Notes: generated from the sequence alone by a model not told the origin. A DNA stretch of 64,000 nt from Winogradskyella alexanderae (GCF_020166335.1 NZ_JAIUJR010000003.1:248001-312000); one strand, 5' to 3'; counted from the stretch's first letter, positions 44,241-53,513 are shown. Translations and numbers: made by a program.

Positions 44241-46508
44241 ATGGCTTTTGATATTGACATGATTAAAAAGGTTTATGCTAATATGGCTGAGCGCGTTGAT
44301 GCGGCAAGGTCCATTGTGGGTAAACCACTTACACTTTCAGAAAAAATATTATATGCCCATCTCTGGGATGGAAAACCTACAAAAGCATATACGCGCGGAA
44401 AAGACTATGTCGATTTTGCACCGGACCGTGTTGCTTGTCAGGACGCTACGGCACAGATGGCATTATTGCAATTTATGCAAGCTGGGAAATCAAAAGTTGC
44501 AGTTCCCACGACCGTGCATTGTGATCACTTAATACAAGCAAAAAGTGGTGCAGAGGCGGACTTGAAACATGCAAACAGCACGAGTAGTGAGGTTTTTAAC
44601 TTTTTAGAATCGGTTTCAAACAAATATGGTATTGGTTTCTGGAAACCTGGAGCTGGTATTATTCATCAGGTAGTTTTGGAGAATTATGCCTTTCCTGGTG
44701 GAATGATGATTGGTACTGATTCACATACCGTTAACGCAGGTGGACTTGGAATGGTAGCTATTGGAGTCGGTGGTGCAGATGCAGTTGATGTAATGGCGGG
44801 AATGGCTTGGGAATTGAAATTTCCGAAATTAATTGGTGTGAGATTAACAGGAAAATTGTCTGGATGGACAGCGCCAAAAGATGTTATTCTTAAGGTGGCA
44901 GAAATCCTTACGGTAAAGGGTGGTACAGGTGCCATAGTTGAATATTTTGGACCAGGAGCACTTTCTATGTCTTGTACAGGTAAAGGAACCATTTGTAATA
45001 TGGGTGCAGAGATTGGTGCTACAACCTCTACTTTTGGTTATGATGATTCAATGGAGCGTTATTTGCGTGCTACAGATAGAGAAGATGTAGCAGATGAGGC
45101 AAATAGAATTAAAGAATATCTCACTGCAGACCCAGAGGTCTATGCTAATCCAGAACAATACTTTGATCAAGTCATAGACATTAATCTTTCAGAATTAGGA
45201 CCACTTTTAAACGGACCATTCACACCAGATTTATCTACTACAGTTGGAGCTGAGATGACAGAAAAGGCAAAATCTAATGAGTGGCCAATGAAGGTAGAGT
45301 GGGGACTAATTGGTTCTTGTACAAATTCATCTTATGAGGATTTGTCTAGAGCGTCCTCAATAGCACAACAGGCTCTCGATAAAGGTCTGAAAACAAAAGC
45401 TGAATTTGGAATTAATCCTGGTTCTGAACAGGTAAGATATACAGCTGAGCGAGATGGAATTTTACAAGTCTTTGAAAAATTAGACGCTAAAATATTTACG
45501 AATGCCTGCGGTCCATGTATTGGTCAATGGGCACGTTATAGTGATCCTAAAAATGCACCAAAAAACAGCATAGTGCACTCGTTTAATAGAAACTTTGCCA
45601 AGCGAGCTGATGGTAACCCAAATACGCATGCTTTTGTTGCTTCTCCTGAAATAACGGCTGCTATTGCAATAGCAGGACGTTTAGATTTTAATCCAATGAC
45701 AGACACTTTGATTAATGAAAATGGGGAAGAAGTGATGTTAGACGAGCCTACGGGATGGGAATTGCCTCCAAAAGGTTTCGAGGTTAAAGAAAATGGCTAT
45801 TTGGCTCCAGTAGCAGATGGTAGCAAAGTAGAGGTAACGGTAAAACCAGATTCAGAAAGATTGCAACTGCTAACACCATTTAAGCCTATTGGCGACTCAA
45901 TAAAAGGTGCTAAATTATTGATTAAGGCCTTTGGTAAATGTACTACAGACCATATTTCTATGGCTGGACCTTGGTTACGATTTAGAGGACACCTTGATAA
46001 TATCGCTAATAACACACTAATCGGTGCTGTTAATGCATTTAATAAAAAGACAAACTTTGTAAAAAATCAATTAACCGGTGACTATGGTGGTGTACCAGAT
46101 ACACAAAGAGAATACAAGAAAAATGGAATTTGGTCTGTCGTTGTGGGTGACCACAATTATGGAGAAGGATCGTCAAGGGAACATGCAGCGATGCAACCTA
46201 GACACTTAGGTGTAGCGGCAGTTATTGTAAAATCTTTTGCACGTATCCACGAAACCAACCTTAAAAAACAAGGAATGTTAGGGTTGACCTTTGCCAATGA
46301 ATCGGATTATGATTTAATTCAGGAGGATGACACATTTAACTTCCTTGATTTAAATGAGTTTGCTCCTGATAAACAATTGCATATTGAGGTTGTTCATACA
46401 GACGGCACTAAAAATGTAATTGCTTTAAATCATACTTATAACGATGCACAGATTGAATGGTTTAAGGAAGGGTCGGCTTTAAATTTAATAAAGAAACAAA
46501 ATGCATAA
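44241..46508 (+). CDS. Aconitate hydratase
   Basis: A 755-residue TCA-cycle enzyme interconverting citrate and isocitrate through a [4Fe-4S] cluster. The cluster cysteines are seen in [14 protein letters not shown] (about residue 358) and [10 protein letters not shown] (about 421-430, the CxxC). Other conserved blocks are [38 protein letters not shown], and in the swivelling C-domain [22 protein letters not shown] with the active-site Ser/Arg. The length and blocks fit the mitochondrial-type aconitase common in Bacteroidota rather than AcnB. It is monocistronic, with its own promoter and terminator; the upstream gap holds AT-rich repeats. Confidence 0.95.
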   Translation: MAFDIDMIKKVYANMAERVDAARSIVGKPLTLSEKILYAHLWDGKPTKAYTRGKDYVDFAPDRVACQDATAQMALLQFMQAGKSKVAVPTTVHCDHLIQAKSGAEADLKHANSTSSEVFNFLESVSNKYGIGFWKPGAGIIHQVVLENYAFPGGMMIGTDSHTVNAGGLGMVAIGVGGADAVDVMAGMAWELKFPKLIGVRLTGKLSGWTAPKDVILKVAEILTVKGGTGAIVEYFGPGALSMSCTGKGTICNMGAEIGATTSTFGYDDSMERYLRATDREDVADEANRIKEYLTADPEVYANPEQYFDQVIDINLSELGPLLNGPFTPDLSTTVGAEMTEKAKSNEWPMKVEWGLIGSCTNSSYEDLSRASSIAQQALDKGLKTKAEFGINPGSEQVRYTAERDGILQVFEKLDAKIFTNACGPCIGQWARYSDPKNAPKNSIVHSFNRNFAKRADGNPNTHAFVASPEITAAIAIAGRLDFNPMTDTLINENGEEVMLDEPTGWELPPKGFEVKENGYLAPVADGSKVEVTVKPDSERLQLLTPFKPIGDSIKGAKLLIKAFGKCTTDHISMAGPWLRFRGHLDNIANNTLIGAVNAFNKKTNFVKNQLTGDYGGVPDTQREYKKNGIWSVVVGDHNYGEGSSREHAAMQPRHLGVAAVIVKSFARIHETNLKKQGMLGLTFANESDYDLIQEDDTFNFLDLNEFAPDKQLHIEVVHTDGTKNVIALNHTYNDAQIEWFKEGSALNLIKKQNA

Positions 46509-46532
46509 GCACTAATTACATGCTTTAGCTAG

Positions 46533-46560
46533 AAACTCTCGGTAGATCTACTGAGAGTTT
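46533..46560 (+). terminator. Intrinsic terminator of aconitase
   Basis: Stem AAACTCTCGGTAG / CTACTGAGAGTTT with one G-U pair and a four-base loop, followed by a T-run at 46558-46564. Confidence 0.8.
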
Positions 46561-46648
46561 TTTTGTTTAAATCGTATATCGATTTAAGGTTATAATCAAT
46601 TCCAAATATCAAAAGACAAGTATTCTTAAACAATTTTGATGTCGATTT

Positions 46649-47212
46649 ATGAAAAATAAATTCACCAAGCAAAATATTTTATTTGCAATAATTATTGCAT
46701 TATTGCTAATTCCCCAGACACGTTATCCTATCCAATTGTTGGTTCATAAGGGTTTGAGTTATATTAATCAATCTACGATTATAGAAGAAGGAGAAAGAGA
46801 AATTTTAAGCTATCAGAATTGGAAATTAATTTCTGATAATGGTGAAGTTCTTAATCTAAAAGATTTAAAGGGTAGAGTATTATTTATCAATTTCTGGGCT
46901 ACTTGGTGTCCACCTTGTATTGTTGAAATGCCTAGCCTGCAAGACTTGTACAATGATTTTAATGAGGAGGTTGTTTTTCTTTTTGTAACGGGAGATGAGC
47001 TTGAAACTGTTCGAAAATTTAAAACAAAAAATTCATATTCGTTTAAGGTCTACAACGCTGTGAATAAAATTCCACAAAACCTCGAAACCAAATCAATTCC
47101 AAGAACGTTTATAATTGATAAGGCTGGCGCAATAGTAGTAGATGAAAAAGGAGCTGTAGATTGGTATAGTCAGAAAGTGAAAACGCAGTTGACTACACTT
47201 CTTGCCGAATGA
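46649..47212 (+). CDS. TlpA-like thiol-disulfide oxidoreductase, membrane-anchored
   Basis: A 187-residue protein. One N-terminal transmembrane segment (ILFAIIIALLLIPQTRY, about residues 10-26) anchors a periplasmic thioredoxin domain. The redox motif WCPPC is at residues 86-90 within FINFWATWCPPCIVEMPSLQDLY, and the cis-Pro segment is SIPRTFIID near 150. TlpA/ResA-type proteins reduce disulfides in periplasmic proteins, for example in cytochrome c maturation. Its partner is not in the window. It is convergent with crtZ, with a gap of only four bases. Confidence 0.88.
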   Translation: MKNKFTKQNILFAIIIALLLIPQTRYPIQLLVHKGLSYINQSTIIEEGEREILSYQNWKLISDNGEVLNLKDLKGRVLFINFWATWCPPCIVEMPSLQDLYNDFNEEVVFLFVTGDELETVRKFKTKNSYSFKVYNAVNKIPQNLETKSIPRTFIIDKAGAIVVDEKGAVDWYSQKVKTQLTTLLAE

Positions 47213-47216
47213 TTTT

Positions 47217-47663
47217 TTATTTAAAATATTTTCGTGGTACGATAAGCATCCCGAAATTTTCACCATCTTTTTGTCCTAAATGTTTATGATGTATTTTGTG
47301 CGCACGACGAACACCACGCGCATATTTATTATCAATGTTTCGCAACCATTTAAAACGTTGGTGAATAAAGATGTCATGTACAATGAAGTATGCAATACCG
47401 TAAGCCATAATTCCTATGCCAATTGGTAAGCAGTACCACATATTTTGCTCTCCCCATAGATAAAAACATAACATACTAACCACAGCATAGAAGATAAAGA
47501 AAGCATCATTTCTCTCAAACCAACTGTCGTGGTCTTTATGGTGGTGGTCTTTGTGAAGGCCCCACAAAAAACCATGCATGATATACTTGTGGGTAAACCA
47601 AGCATTAAACTCCATTATAAAAAAGGTTGCAAGAAAGATTAAAATCCAAAACACAATTTGCAT
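47217..47663 (-). CDS. crtZ: Beta-carotene hydroxylase CrtZ
   Basis: A 148-residue di-iron membrane hydroxylase that adds a hydroxyl at C3 of beta-ionone rings. All four histidine clusters are present: HKYIMH, HKDHHHKDH, HDIFIH and HKIHHKH, interspersed with about four hydrophobic segments. The length is typical of CrtZ. It is the last gene of the minus-strand carotenoid operon, 12 bp after crtB, and convergent with the TlpA gene. With CrtY it would make zeaxanthin-type rings; with CruF/CrtD at the other end, saproxanthin- or myxol-type pigments. Confidence 0.92.
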   Translation of the reverse strand: MQIVFWILIFLATFFIMEFNAWFTHKYIMHGFLWGLHKDHHHKDHDSWFERNDAFFIFYAVVSMLCFYLWGEQNMWYCLPIGIGIMAYGIAYFIVHDIFIHQRFKWLRNIDNKYARGVRRAHKIHHKHLGQKDGENFGMLIVPRKYFK

Positions 47664-47675
47664 AACTGGGAATAT

Positions 47676-48515
47676 TTAAAGCAAATTTAATTGATATTTT
47701 ACGTAACTGCGTGTAAGTAATTCTATCTTTTTATAGTTAGGTACACGGATTCTCGTAGATTTTATTTCCAAGGCCGGTGTTTTCTTTAATTTTTGTAATA
47801 ATTTATTGTAGTAACGATAGGCCATGAACACACCAAATCTGGCTTCTAATGGCAGGCGTTTTATACCTTGTAGTCCCTTTGCAAAATCACTTTCTATATC
47901 ATTTATTATAGCCTTTTTTGATTGCTCATCCAAATGATTTAAATCGGTATTTGGAAAATAAGTTCTACTTAAATCCTCAAAGTCTGCTTTCAAATCTCTC
48001 AAAAAATTAACTTTTTGAAAAGCAGACCCCAAACTCATTGCTGAGTCCTTAAGTTCCTCATACTTTTCATTATCTCCTTTTACAAAAACCTTTAAACACA
48101 TAAGGCCTACTACATCGGCAGAACCATAGATATAATTGCGGTATTCTTCCTCCGTTAAATAATCCTTTTTATGAAGGTCTAATTTCATGCTATGCATAAA
48201 AGCATCAACCAAATGTTTATCAATATTATATTTGTGGTAAGTTTCTTGAAATGCATTTAATATAGGATTGAGGCTAATTTTGTCGTTAAGCGCATTCTCT
48301 AATGCCTCAGAAAAATCAGCAAATAATTTTTCTTTATCGTAATCATGAAAGGTGTCTACGATTTCATCGGCAAAGCGCACAAAGCCGTAAATGTTGTAAA
48401 TATCTTGTCTAATACTTTCAGACAACATTTTCGTAGCCATTGAAAATGATGTACTATAAGCATTGGTAACCATCTTACTACATTCTTTGGATACATTGTC
48501 AAAAATTGTTTTCAT
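47676..48515 (-). CDS. crtB: Phytoene synthase CrtB
   Basis: A 279-residue squalene/phytoene synthase joining two GGPP molecules into 15-cis-phytoene. The first aspartate-rich motif is FADEIVDTFHD (about residues 48-58), the second DLKADFEDLSRTYFP (about 168-182), with YIYGSADVVGLMCLKVF and LGSAFQKVNFLRD forming the active-site helices. Its substrate enzyme, GGPP synthase, is outside the window. It lies 49 bp after crtI and 12 bp before crtZ. Confidence 0.93.
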   Translation of the reverse strand: MKTIFDNVSKECSKMVTNAYSTSFSMATKMLSESIRQDIYNIYGFVRFADEIVDTFHDYDKEKLFADFSEALENALNDKISLNPILNAFQETYHKYNIDKHLVDAFMHSMKLDLHKKDYLTEEEYRNYIYGSADVVGLMCLKVFVKGDNEKYEELKDSAMSLGSAFQKVNFLRDLKADFEDLSRTYFPNTDLNHLDEQSKKAIINDIESDFAKGLQGIKRLPLEARFGVFMAYRYYNKLLQKLKKTPALEIKSTRIRVPNYKKIELLTRSYVKYQLNLL

Positions 48516-48564
48516 AGTCTTTTTTGTGCTCTTGAATTTAATAAATCCTTTTCGATTTTTTTAT

Positions 48565-50025
48565 CTATTTTTCATTTTTCTCTATTAACTCTGCAACCAA
48601 CTTGCCTGAAATTAGTGATGGTGGCACACCTGGACCAGGTACCGTCAATTGTCCTGTGAAGTACAAACCATCTACTTTTTTACTCTTTAGTTTGGGTCTT
48701 AAAAATGCAGTTTGCATAAGTGTATTAGCCATTCCGTATGCATTTCCTTTATAAGAGTTGTATTCTTCGACAAAATCATTTACACAAAAGGATTCCTTAA
48801 ACAAAATATTGTCGCGAACCTTTTGCTTGGTTAAATTTTCAAATCTATTTATTATAATATCAAAGTATTGCTCTCGCAATTCAGGGGTATCCTCTAAACC
48901 TGGTGCTATTGGTATAAGAAAAAAACCCGTCTCACATCCTTTGGGTGCCATACTCTCATCTGTAACAGAAGGAAAGTTTACATAAAATAAAGGATTTTCA
49001 GGCCATTTTGGGTCATCATAGATATTTTCAGCATGTGTTTCAAAATTAGTGTCAAAAAACAAGTTGTGATGCTCAATATCTTTTAACTTCTTATCGAAAC
49101 CTACATAAAACAACAAGGACGATGGCGCAAAGGTTCTTTTCTGCCAATATGCCTCACTGTATTGTCTATGTTTTTTATCTAATAAGGACTCAGAGTGGTG
49201 ATAGTCCGCACCACTCAAAATAATATCAGATTCTATTGTTTTACCGTTTACAATTATGCTGTGTGCATTACCGTTTTCTACATTTATTTTGTTGACATTG
49301 CTATTTGTGTGAATGGTTACACCAAGACTTTCGGCAAGGGCCTTCATTGCCTTGATAATTTCGTACATTCCACCCTTAGGATGCCATGTTCCAAGACCAA
49401 AATCGGCAAAATTCATAAAACTGTAAAATGATGGTGTTTGGCTTGGTTTGGCTCCTAAAAACAATACTGGAAACTCAAGGGTTGAAACCAATTTAGGATT
49501 TTTAAAATTCTTTCTAACTTCTGAACTGATAGTTTTGAAAAATCGGTCTACACGTGTTACAGTCTCTTTTGTTACTAACTCTAATGGCGATAGCCCTGGT
49601 TTAAGCACCACTTTGTTTATGGCAATATCGTAGTGTTCTTGTGCCTGAGCAATGAATTTTCTTAAAGGTTTAGAACTACCTGTTTCAATGCGCTCAAATT
49701 CCTCACATATCTGATCCATGTGATCTCCAATTGTGATGACTTCATCTGAAAAGAAAATTTTATAAGCTGGACTAAGTTTATCTAGTTTATAGTAGTCATT
49801 TGTAGACTTTCCAAAGTCATTGAAGAACTTTTCAAAAATATCTGGCATCCAATACCAGCTGGGACCTATATCAAAAGTAAACCCATCCTTTACCAATTGT
49901 CTTGCTCTGCCACCAACCGTATCATTTTTTTCAAAAACTGAAACCCTATGGCCTGCTTTTGCCAAATAGCATGCAGCGGATAACGACGAAAAACCAGAAC
50001 CAATTATAGATATTGTTTTACTCAT
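48565..50025 (-). CDS. crtI: Phytoene desaturase CrtI
   Basis: A 486-residue FAD-dependent desaturase converting phytoene to lycopene. The N-terminal FAD motif IIGSGFSSLSAACYLAKAGHRVSVFEKND is at residues 6-34, followed by GGRARQLVKDGFTFDIGPSWYWMP. The C-terminal carotenoid-dehydrogenase signature is GLYFTGQLTVPGPGVPPSLISGKL. It differs clearly from the CrtD-like protein at 33868-35343, so this is not a recent duplicate. It begins 8 bp after the CarH-like regulator stop and is followed by crtB and crtZ, an operon under the same control. Confidence 0.93.
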   Translation of the reverse strand: MSKTISIIGSGFSSLSAACYLAKAGHRVSVFEKNDTVGGRARQLVKDGFTFDIGPSWYWMPDIFEKFFNDFGKSTNDYYKLDKLSPAYKIFFSDEVITIGDHMDQICEEFERIETGSSKPLRKFIAQAQEHYDIAINKVVLKPGLSPLELVTKETVTRVDRFFKTISSEVRKNFKNPKLVSTLEFPVLFLGAKPSQTPSFYSFMNFADFGLGTWHPKGGMYEIIKAMKALAESLGVTIHTNSNVNKINVENGNAHSIIVNGKTIESDIILSGADYHHSESLLDKKHRQYSEAYWQKRTFAPSSLLFYVGFDKKLKDIEHHNLFFDTNFETHAENIYDDPKWPENPLFYVNFPSVTDESMAPKGCETGFFLIPIAPGLEDTPELREQYFDIIINRFENLTKQKVRDNILFKESFCVNDFVEEYNSYKGNAYGMANTLMQTAFLRPKLKSKKVDGLYFTGQLTVPGPGVPPSLISGKLVAELIEKNEK

Positions 50026-50033
50026 GATACGAA

Positions 50034-50936
50034 TTATAGATTTTCAATTAATGATTGAATACTTTTAAATGCTGTAACGCCTTTAGGTAATTTATCTAAA
50101 TCCAAGGCGTTAAGCATTTGACCTAAAATCCAAAGTTTCGTATTGCTTCCATTACTGATTAGAAGCTTATCAAAATCTTTTATGTATTGTTCAATCTCTG
50201 CTTTTTCTGGTTTAACCGTAAAGTATGAAATATAGATTAGCTCGTCATAATAATCCTGCAATGAAGACAAACTTTCTAACGGTACACTAAATCCTAAGAA
50301 AATGGATTGATAACCACGATTAACGAGTTCGTGGTTTATAAACATTAAACCCAATTCGTGGATTTCATTTTCTGGCAAATAAAGTACAAATGCCTTTTTT
50401 GACGGATTTATTTTTTGAGATTGAACTTTTTCAATATTAATCAATATTTTCTGGCGGATCAATGAGGTTAAAAAATGCTCGTGGGCGGGTGTGATCGTAT
50501 CTGTTTGCCAGAGCAATCCAATTTCTGTTAACAGCGGAATAAATATTTCATAGAATACCTCATCAAATGCTTTTTCTTTTAAAAGTGAATTATAGGTATT
50601 ATAGAATAAGGTTTGGTCAAAGTTTAACATAGAGAGTTTAAATGCATTGATCGCATGACTTTCTATATTGCTTTGCGCGGCGATTTCCCGAACTAATAAA
50701 GGAATTTTATGTTCCTCTAATGTTGCAATTTTTGATATTTTATGACCATTATTGTTTAAATAACTTACATTTAGAAGTTTTTGAAAACTAGCTAAGTCAT
50801 AGTATCTTATGTTAGTTTCTGTACGTTTTGGTTGGAGTAGATTATATCGTTTTTCCCAAATTCTTATAGTGTGCGCCTTAATACCTGTAAGATTTTCAAG
50901 ATCTTTAATACTAAACCTATTTTTTATGTTGTTCAT
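50034..50936 (-). CDS. CarH-like MerR-family B12-dependent photoreceptor/repressor
   Basis: A 300-residue regulator. The MerR helix-turn-helix FSIKDLENLTGIKAHTIRIWEKRYNLLQPKRT covers about residues 8-40. The cobalamin-binding half has both CarH signatures: W143-x9-E153-H154 in the helix bundle (WQTDTITPAHEH) and EIHELG at 191-196, the ExHxxG of the Rossmann-like B12 domain whose His ligates cobalt. In CarH, AdoCbl drives tetramer formation and repression in the dark, and light breaks it. The ATG at 50936 is chosen since the upstream candidate at 50960 overlaps the promoter box. It leads the crtI-crtB-crtZ operon. AdoCbl binding and light response are predicted from motifs only. Confidence 0.82.
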   Translation of the reverse strand: MNNIKNRFSIKDLENLTGIKAHTIRIWEKRYNLLQPKRTETNIRYYDLASFQKLLNVSYLNNNGHKISKIATLEEHKIPLLVREIAAQSNIESHAINAFKLSMLNFDQTLFYNTYNSLLKEKAFDEVFYEIFIPLLTEIGLLWQTDTITPAHEHFLTSLIRQKILINIEKVQSQKINPSKKAFVLYLPENEIHELGLMFINHELVNRGYQSIFLGFSVPLESLSSLQDYYDELIYISYFTVKPEKAEIEQYIKDFDKLLISNGSNTKLWILGQMLNALDLDKLPKGVTAFKSIQSLIENL

Positions 50937-50957
50937 TTTTTGTAAAAAATGTTTAAA

Positions 50958-50965
50958 CAAAAATA
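50958..50965 (-). promoter_or_regulatory. TATTTTTG -7 box for the carH-crtI-crtB-crtZ operon
   Basis: On the minus strand the octamer matches TAnnTTTG, 21 bp upstream of the ATG at 50936. No TTG lies at a suitable -33 spacing. The region would be the natural place for operator sites, but no repeated operator is evident. Confidence 0.5.
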
Positions 50966-51087
50966 CATTTTATTACAATATGAACGGGATAATTAACAAA
51001 ATTTAAATAAAAATGGTAGTGTAATGTCTTCGATTTTGGAGTATTATCAAAAGGGCAATAAAATTAAGCTAATTTGAAGTTAAAAAG

Positions 51088-51172
51088 TGCGCACGAGAAG
51101 ACTCGAACTTCCACGACCTAAACGGTCACTGGCCCCTCAAGCCAGCGCGTCTACCAATTCCGCCACGTGCGC
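51088..51172 (-). tRNA. tRNA-Leu (anticodon GAG)
   Basis: An 85-nt class II tRNA. The acceptor arms are GCGCACG (5', 51172-51166) and CGTGCGC (3', 51095-51089), with discriminator A at 51088. The anticodon stem CTGGC/GCCAG encloses loop TTGAGGG, giving GAG. A variable arm and the T-loop TTCGAGT are present. CCA is not encoded. Confidence 0.95.
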
Positions 51173-51200
51173 AAATTTGATGCGTAAAGATAAAAAAAAA

Positions 51201-51219
51201 GTTAAGCACTAAGCTTAAC
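51201..51219 (-). terminator. Hairpin between tRNA-Lys and tRNA-Leu
   Basis: Seven-base arms (51201-51207 and 51213-51219, GTTAAGC/GCTTAAC) with a five-base loop, followed on the minus strand by nine T residues. It may end the tRNA-Lys transcript or be a processing site. Confidence 0.5.
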
Positions 51220-51223
51220 TTTG

Positions 51224-51296
51224 TGACCGGGCTGGGGCTCGAACCCAGGACCCTCTCCTTAAAAGGGAGATGCTCTACCAACTGAGCTACCCGGTC
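51224..51296 (-). tRNA. tRNA-Lys (anticodon TTT)
   Basis: A 73-nt tRNA with acceptor arms GACCGGG and CCCGGTC and discriminator A. The anticodon stem TCTCC/GGAGA encloses loop CTTTTAA, giving TTT. The T-arm contains GGTTCGAGC. CCA is not encoded. It lies 51 bp upstream of tRNA-Leu on the same strand. Confidence 0.95.
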
Positions 51297-51421
51297 ATTT
51301 TTTCTCTTACGAGGGTGCAAATATAAAATGATTAATTAATAAAACAATACATATTTAACTTTAATTTTTGTTTTTTTGCCTTGTGGAAAACTATTGGTTT
51401 AATAATCAATTTTGAAGGTTT

Positions 51422-51943
51422 ATGATTGTAGTTTTATTAGGATATATGGGTTCGGGAAAATCTACCATTGGTAGCTATCTCGCTAATATCTTGAATTATG
51501 ATTTTATTGATTTAGATACGTTTATTGAGTTACAAGAGAAAAGCAAAATAGCCGAAATTTTTCGGACAAAAGGTGAAATATATTTTAGAAAAAAAGAGGC
51601 TCAATATTTAAGAGATATACTAGACAATTCAAACAATTTGGTATTGGCGCTAGGAGGTGGCACACCATGCTATGCAATTAATATGAACCAAATTTTAAAT
51701 CGTCAAAACGTTAAATCTTTTTACCTTAGACTTTCTGTTTCACAACTTACTGATAGATTGCTTAATGAAAAGGATAAAAGACCTTTAATAAGCCATATAA
51801 AAACGAAAGATGATCTTCAAGAGTTTATTGGCAAACATCTCTTTGAACGTGCCAATTATTATAATAAATCGCATGTAATAATTGATGTCCAAAACAGCTC
51901 GGTCAAAGACACAACAGAAGCTATTTTGCTACATTTAATCTAG
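51422..51943 (+). CDS. aroK: Shikimate kinase
   Basis: A 173-residue kinase phosphorylating shikimate in aromatic amino acid synthesis. The Walker A P-loop GYMGSGKST is at residues 7-15. The shikimate-binding segments are DFIDLDTFIE (with the DxD-type Asp), EIFRTKGEIYFRKKE (Arg), and LALGGGTP near residue 76. The lid region contains EKDKRPLI. The normal family length supports the ATG at 51422. Its 3' end overlaps that of the convergent phosphoribosyltransferase gene by nine bases. Confidence 0.93.
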   Translation: MIVVLLGYMGSGKSTIGSYLANILNYDFIDLDTFIELQEKSKIAEIFRTKGEIYFRKKEAQYLRDILDNSNNLVLALGGGTPCYAINMNQILNRQNVKSFYLRLSVSQLTDRLLNEKDKRPLISHIKTKDDLQEFIGKHLFERANYYNKSHVIIDVQNSSVKDTTEAILLHLI

Positions 51944-52438
51944 GTAAGCCTCGTAAGGTTTTTTACTAAGATTAACATGCACGTGCTCAAAAAGGGAAGT
52001 GGATAGTGAAATGCCTTTAAAATCTGCTTTAACAGGATATTTTTTGTGATTTCTGTTTACTAAAACCGCTGTTTTAAACTGTTTTAGAGGTACATCCAAG
52101 AAGTGTTTTATCCCATAAATTAATGTGCTACCTGAATTAAGTACGTCGTCTATTAAAACAATGGATTTGTTAATGTAATCTTCCTTATTTAAAGTGGTTT
52201 TTATTGGGTTGAGTGGATTAACCTTGTCAATAGAAACCTTGCAAAGTGTACATTCTATTTCAGATATTTTATCTATTTGAGCCTTTATTTTTTTTGCTAA
52301 TAAAAAACCATTGCTCTCAACACCAGCAATGATAAGTTCTGATTCATTGACATTGCTTTCATAAATCTGATAAGCCATTCTTCTAATTTTATGCTCAATC
52401 TCTTTATGGGTCAATATGGTGTTTTTAATTAAGGTCAT
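51935..52438 (-). CDS. Type I phosphoribosyltransferase (PyrR/Hpt-like)
   Basis: A 167-residue protein of the type I phosphoribosyltransferase fold. The PRPP-binding signature is IVLIDDVLNSGSTLIYGIKHFL near residues 96-117, and the N-terminal hood region IIAGVESNGFLLAKKI lies at about 40-55. Members use PRPP with a purine or pyrimidine base, or serve as regulators (PyrR). Neither the base nor a regulatory role can be decided here. Its start overlaps the end of the methyltransferase gene (14 bp), so both are translated from one transcript. Confidence 0.85.
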   Translation of the reverse strand: MTLIKNTILTHKEIEHKIRRMAYQIYESNVNESELIIAGVESNGFLLAKKIKAQIDKISEIECTLCKVSIDKVNPLNPIKTTLNKEDYINKSIVLIDDVLNSGSTLIYGIKHFLDVPLKQFKTAVLVNRNHKKYPVKADFKGISLSTSLFEHVHVNLSKKPYEAYLD

Positions 52439-53021
52439 CTTTTTTTTCAAAGATAAAAAACAGTTCTTTTCCTTGTCTTTCTTTTATTGAATTAATTGCA
52501 GGCTCTAAAATATTAATGGTATAGTTTTCTATAAAAAGTTGATTATATTCTTTTTCACTTCCTCCGAATGGAGGACCATCTGAACTCAAGGGGAAATTAA
52601 ACAGTAACCCAACTATCTTTCCCTGTGGCTTTAGAAGTTGGAGCGTTTTGTTAGCATATGCAGATCTAAGATTTGGACTTAGTGCACAAAAAAAAGTTTG
52701 TTCTATAATAAGATCAAATGAACCACTATAGTCAAAAAAATCATCATGAATTAAGTGATCAAGCGGAAAATCTGGAACTCTAGATTTTAAATTCTGTAGT
52801 GGAATTTTAGCAATATCAATTACAAATACATTCTTAAACCCGTTCTTCCAGAGGTATTCTGCTTCATAGCTGTTTCCGGCACCAGGGATTAAAATTCTTA
52901 CTGATTTATCAGTTAATTGGTCTATGTAAGCTTTTATTGGCGTGGAAATATAACCGATATTCCATCCAGTTTTATTTTCTTCATATCTGTTGTCCCAATA
53001 TTCCTTATTAAGCGTCTTCAT
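52425..53021 (-). CDS. Class I SAM-dependent methyltransferase (TPMT-like)
   Basis: A 198-residue cytosolic methyltransferase. The start MKTLNKEYWDNRYEENKTGWNIG is typical of the thiopurine S-methyltransferase family. The SAM motif I is RILIPGAGNSYEAEYLW near residues 42-58, with VFVIDIAKIPL after it and DLIIEQTFFCAL near 110 as motif IV. The natural substrate is unknown. The ATG at 53021 overlaps the end of the S4 gene by 14 bp. The S4 gene, this gene and the phosphoribosyltransferase form an overlapping three-gene unit. Confidence 0.82.
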   Translation of the reverse strand: MKTLNKEYWDNRYEENKTGWNIGYISTPIKAYIDQLTDKSVRILIPGAGNSYEAEYLWKNGFKNVFVIDIAKIPLQNLKSRVPDFPLDHLIHDDFFDYSGSFDLIIEQTFFCALSPNLRSAYANKTLQLLKPQGKIVGLLFNFPLSSDGPPFGGSEKEYNQLFIENYTINILEPAINSIKERQGKELFFIFEKKDDLN

Positions 53022-53382
53022 TTTCATAAAAATCATCAATATCTCTTCTATCTTTTTTTGTTGGTCGTCCGGCACCTTTTTTTCTGTAGTAATCTTTACT
53101 ATACTTTAAAAGGTCTTTAGCCTCAAATGCCTCTTTAGGAGTAGTGTCTGTCCTATAAATATCAACAAGTTTAGCACCAACTCGATTAGGAGGTATATCA
53201 TTAACAGTCATCTTGTAATTGATTTGATCTTTTCTAAATTCTATTTTATCTGTAGCATACACTTCCCTTGACGGTTTTGCGACTACGCCATTAATTTTGA
53301 CCTGGCCTTTTTTGCAGGCTTGAGTCGCAAGACTTCTAGTCTTGTAGTATCTCACACACCATAAGAATTTATCAATACGCAT
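53008..53382 (-). CDS. S4-domain RNA-binding protein (HslR-like)
   Basis: A 124-residue protein. The S4 domain opens MRIDKFLWCVRYYKTRSLATQACKKGQVKINGVVAKPSREV (residues 1-41), matching the Hsp15/HslR type that binds rRNA of stalled 50S subunits. The C-terminal region is basic then acidic (YYRKKGAGRPTKKDRRDIDDFYENED). It leads the three-gene overlapping unit. Role in ribosome recycling is known from E. coli and inferred here. Confidence 0.85.
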   Translation of the reverse strand: MRIDKFLWCVRYYKTRSLATQACKKGQVKINGVVAKPSREVYATDKIEFRKDQINYKMTVNDIPPNRVGAKLVDIYRTDTTPKEAFEAKDLLKYSKDYYRKKGAGRPTKKDRRDIDDFYENEDA

Positions 53383-53513
53383 ATATTTTTTAACTAAAAA
53401 CGACGTTAATCTTGTAATGCAAAAATATTATAATATTGTATCTTGCACCATAATTAAAAGCAATAATGAACCTTGATTTGAGTCAACCCAAAATCAAGTA
53501 TAAAAAGAAACCT

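Noticed and set aside
33868-50025. Two phytoene-desaturase-family genes as a recent duplication
   Set aside because: Their sequences differ strongly and carry different diagnostic blocks (CrtD versus CrtI), so they are old paralogues with separate steps.
51126-51320. 64-residue open frame on the minus strand across the tRNA genes
   Set aside because: It is the familiar false translation through tRNA sequence (VAQLVEHLPFKERVLGSSPSPVT and GGIGRRAGLRG); the region encodes tRNA-Lys and tRNA-Leu.
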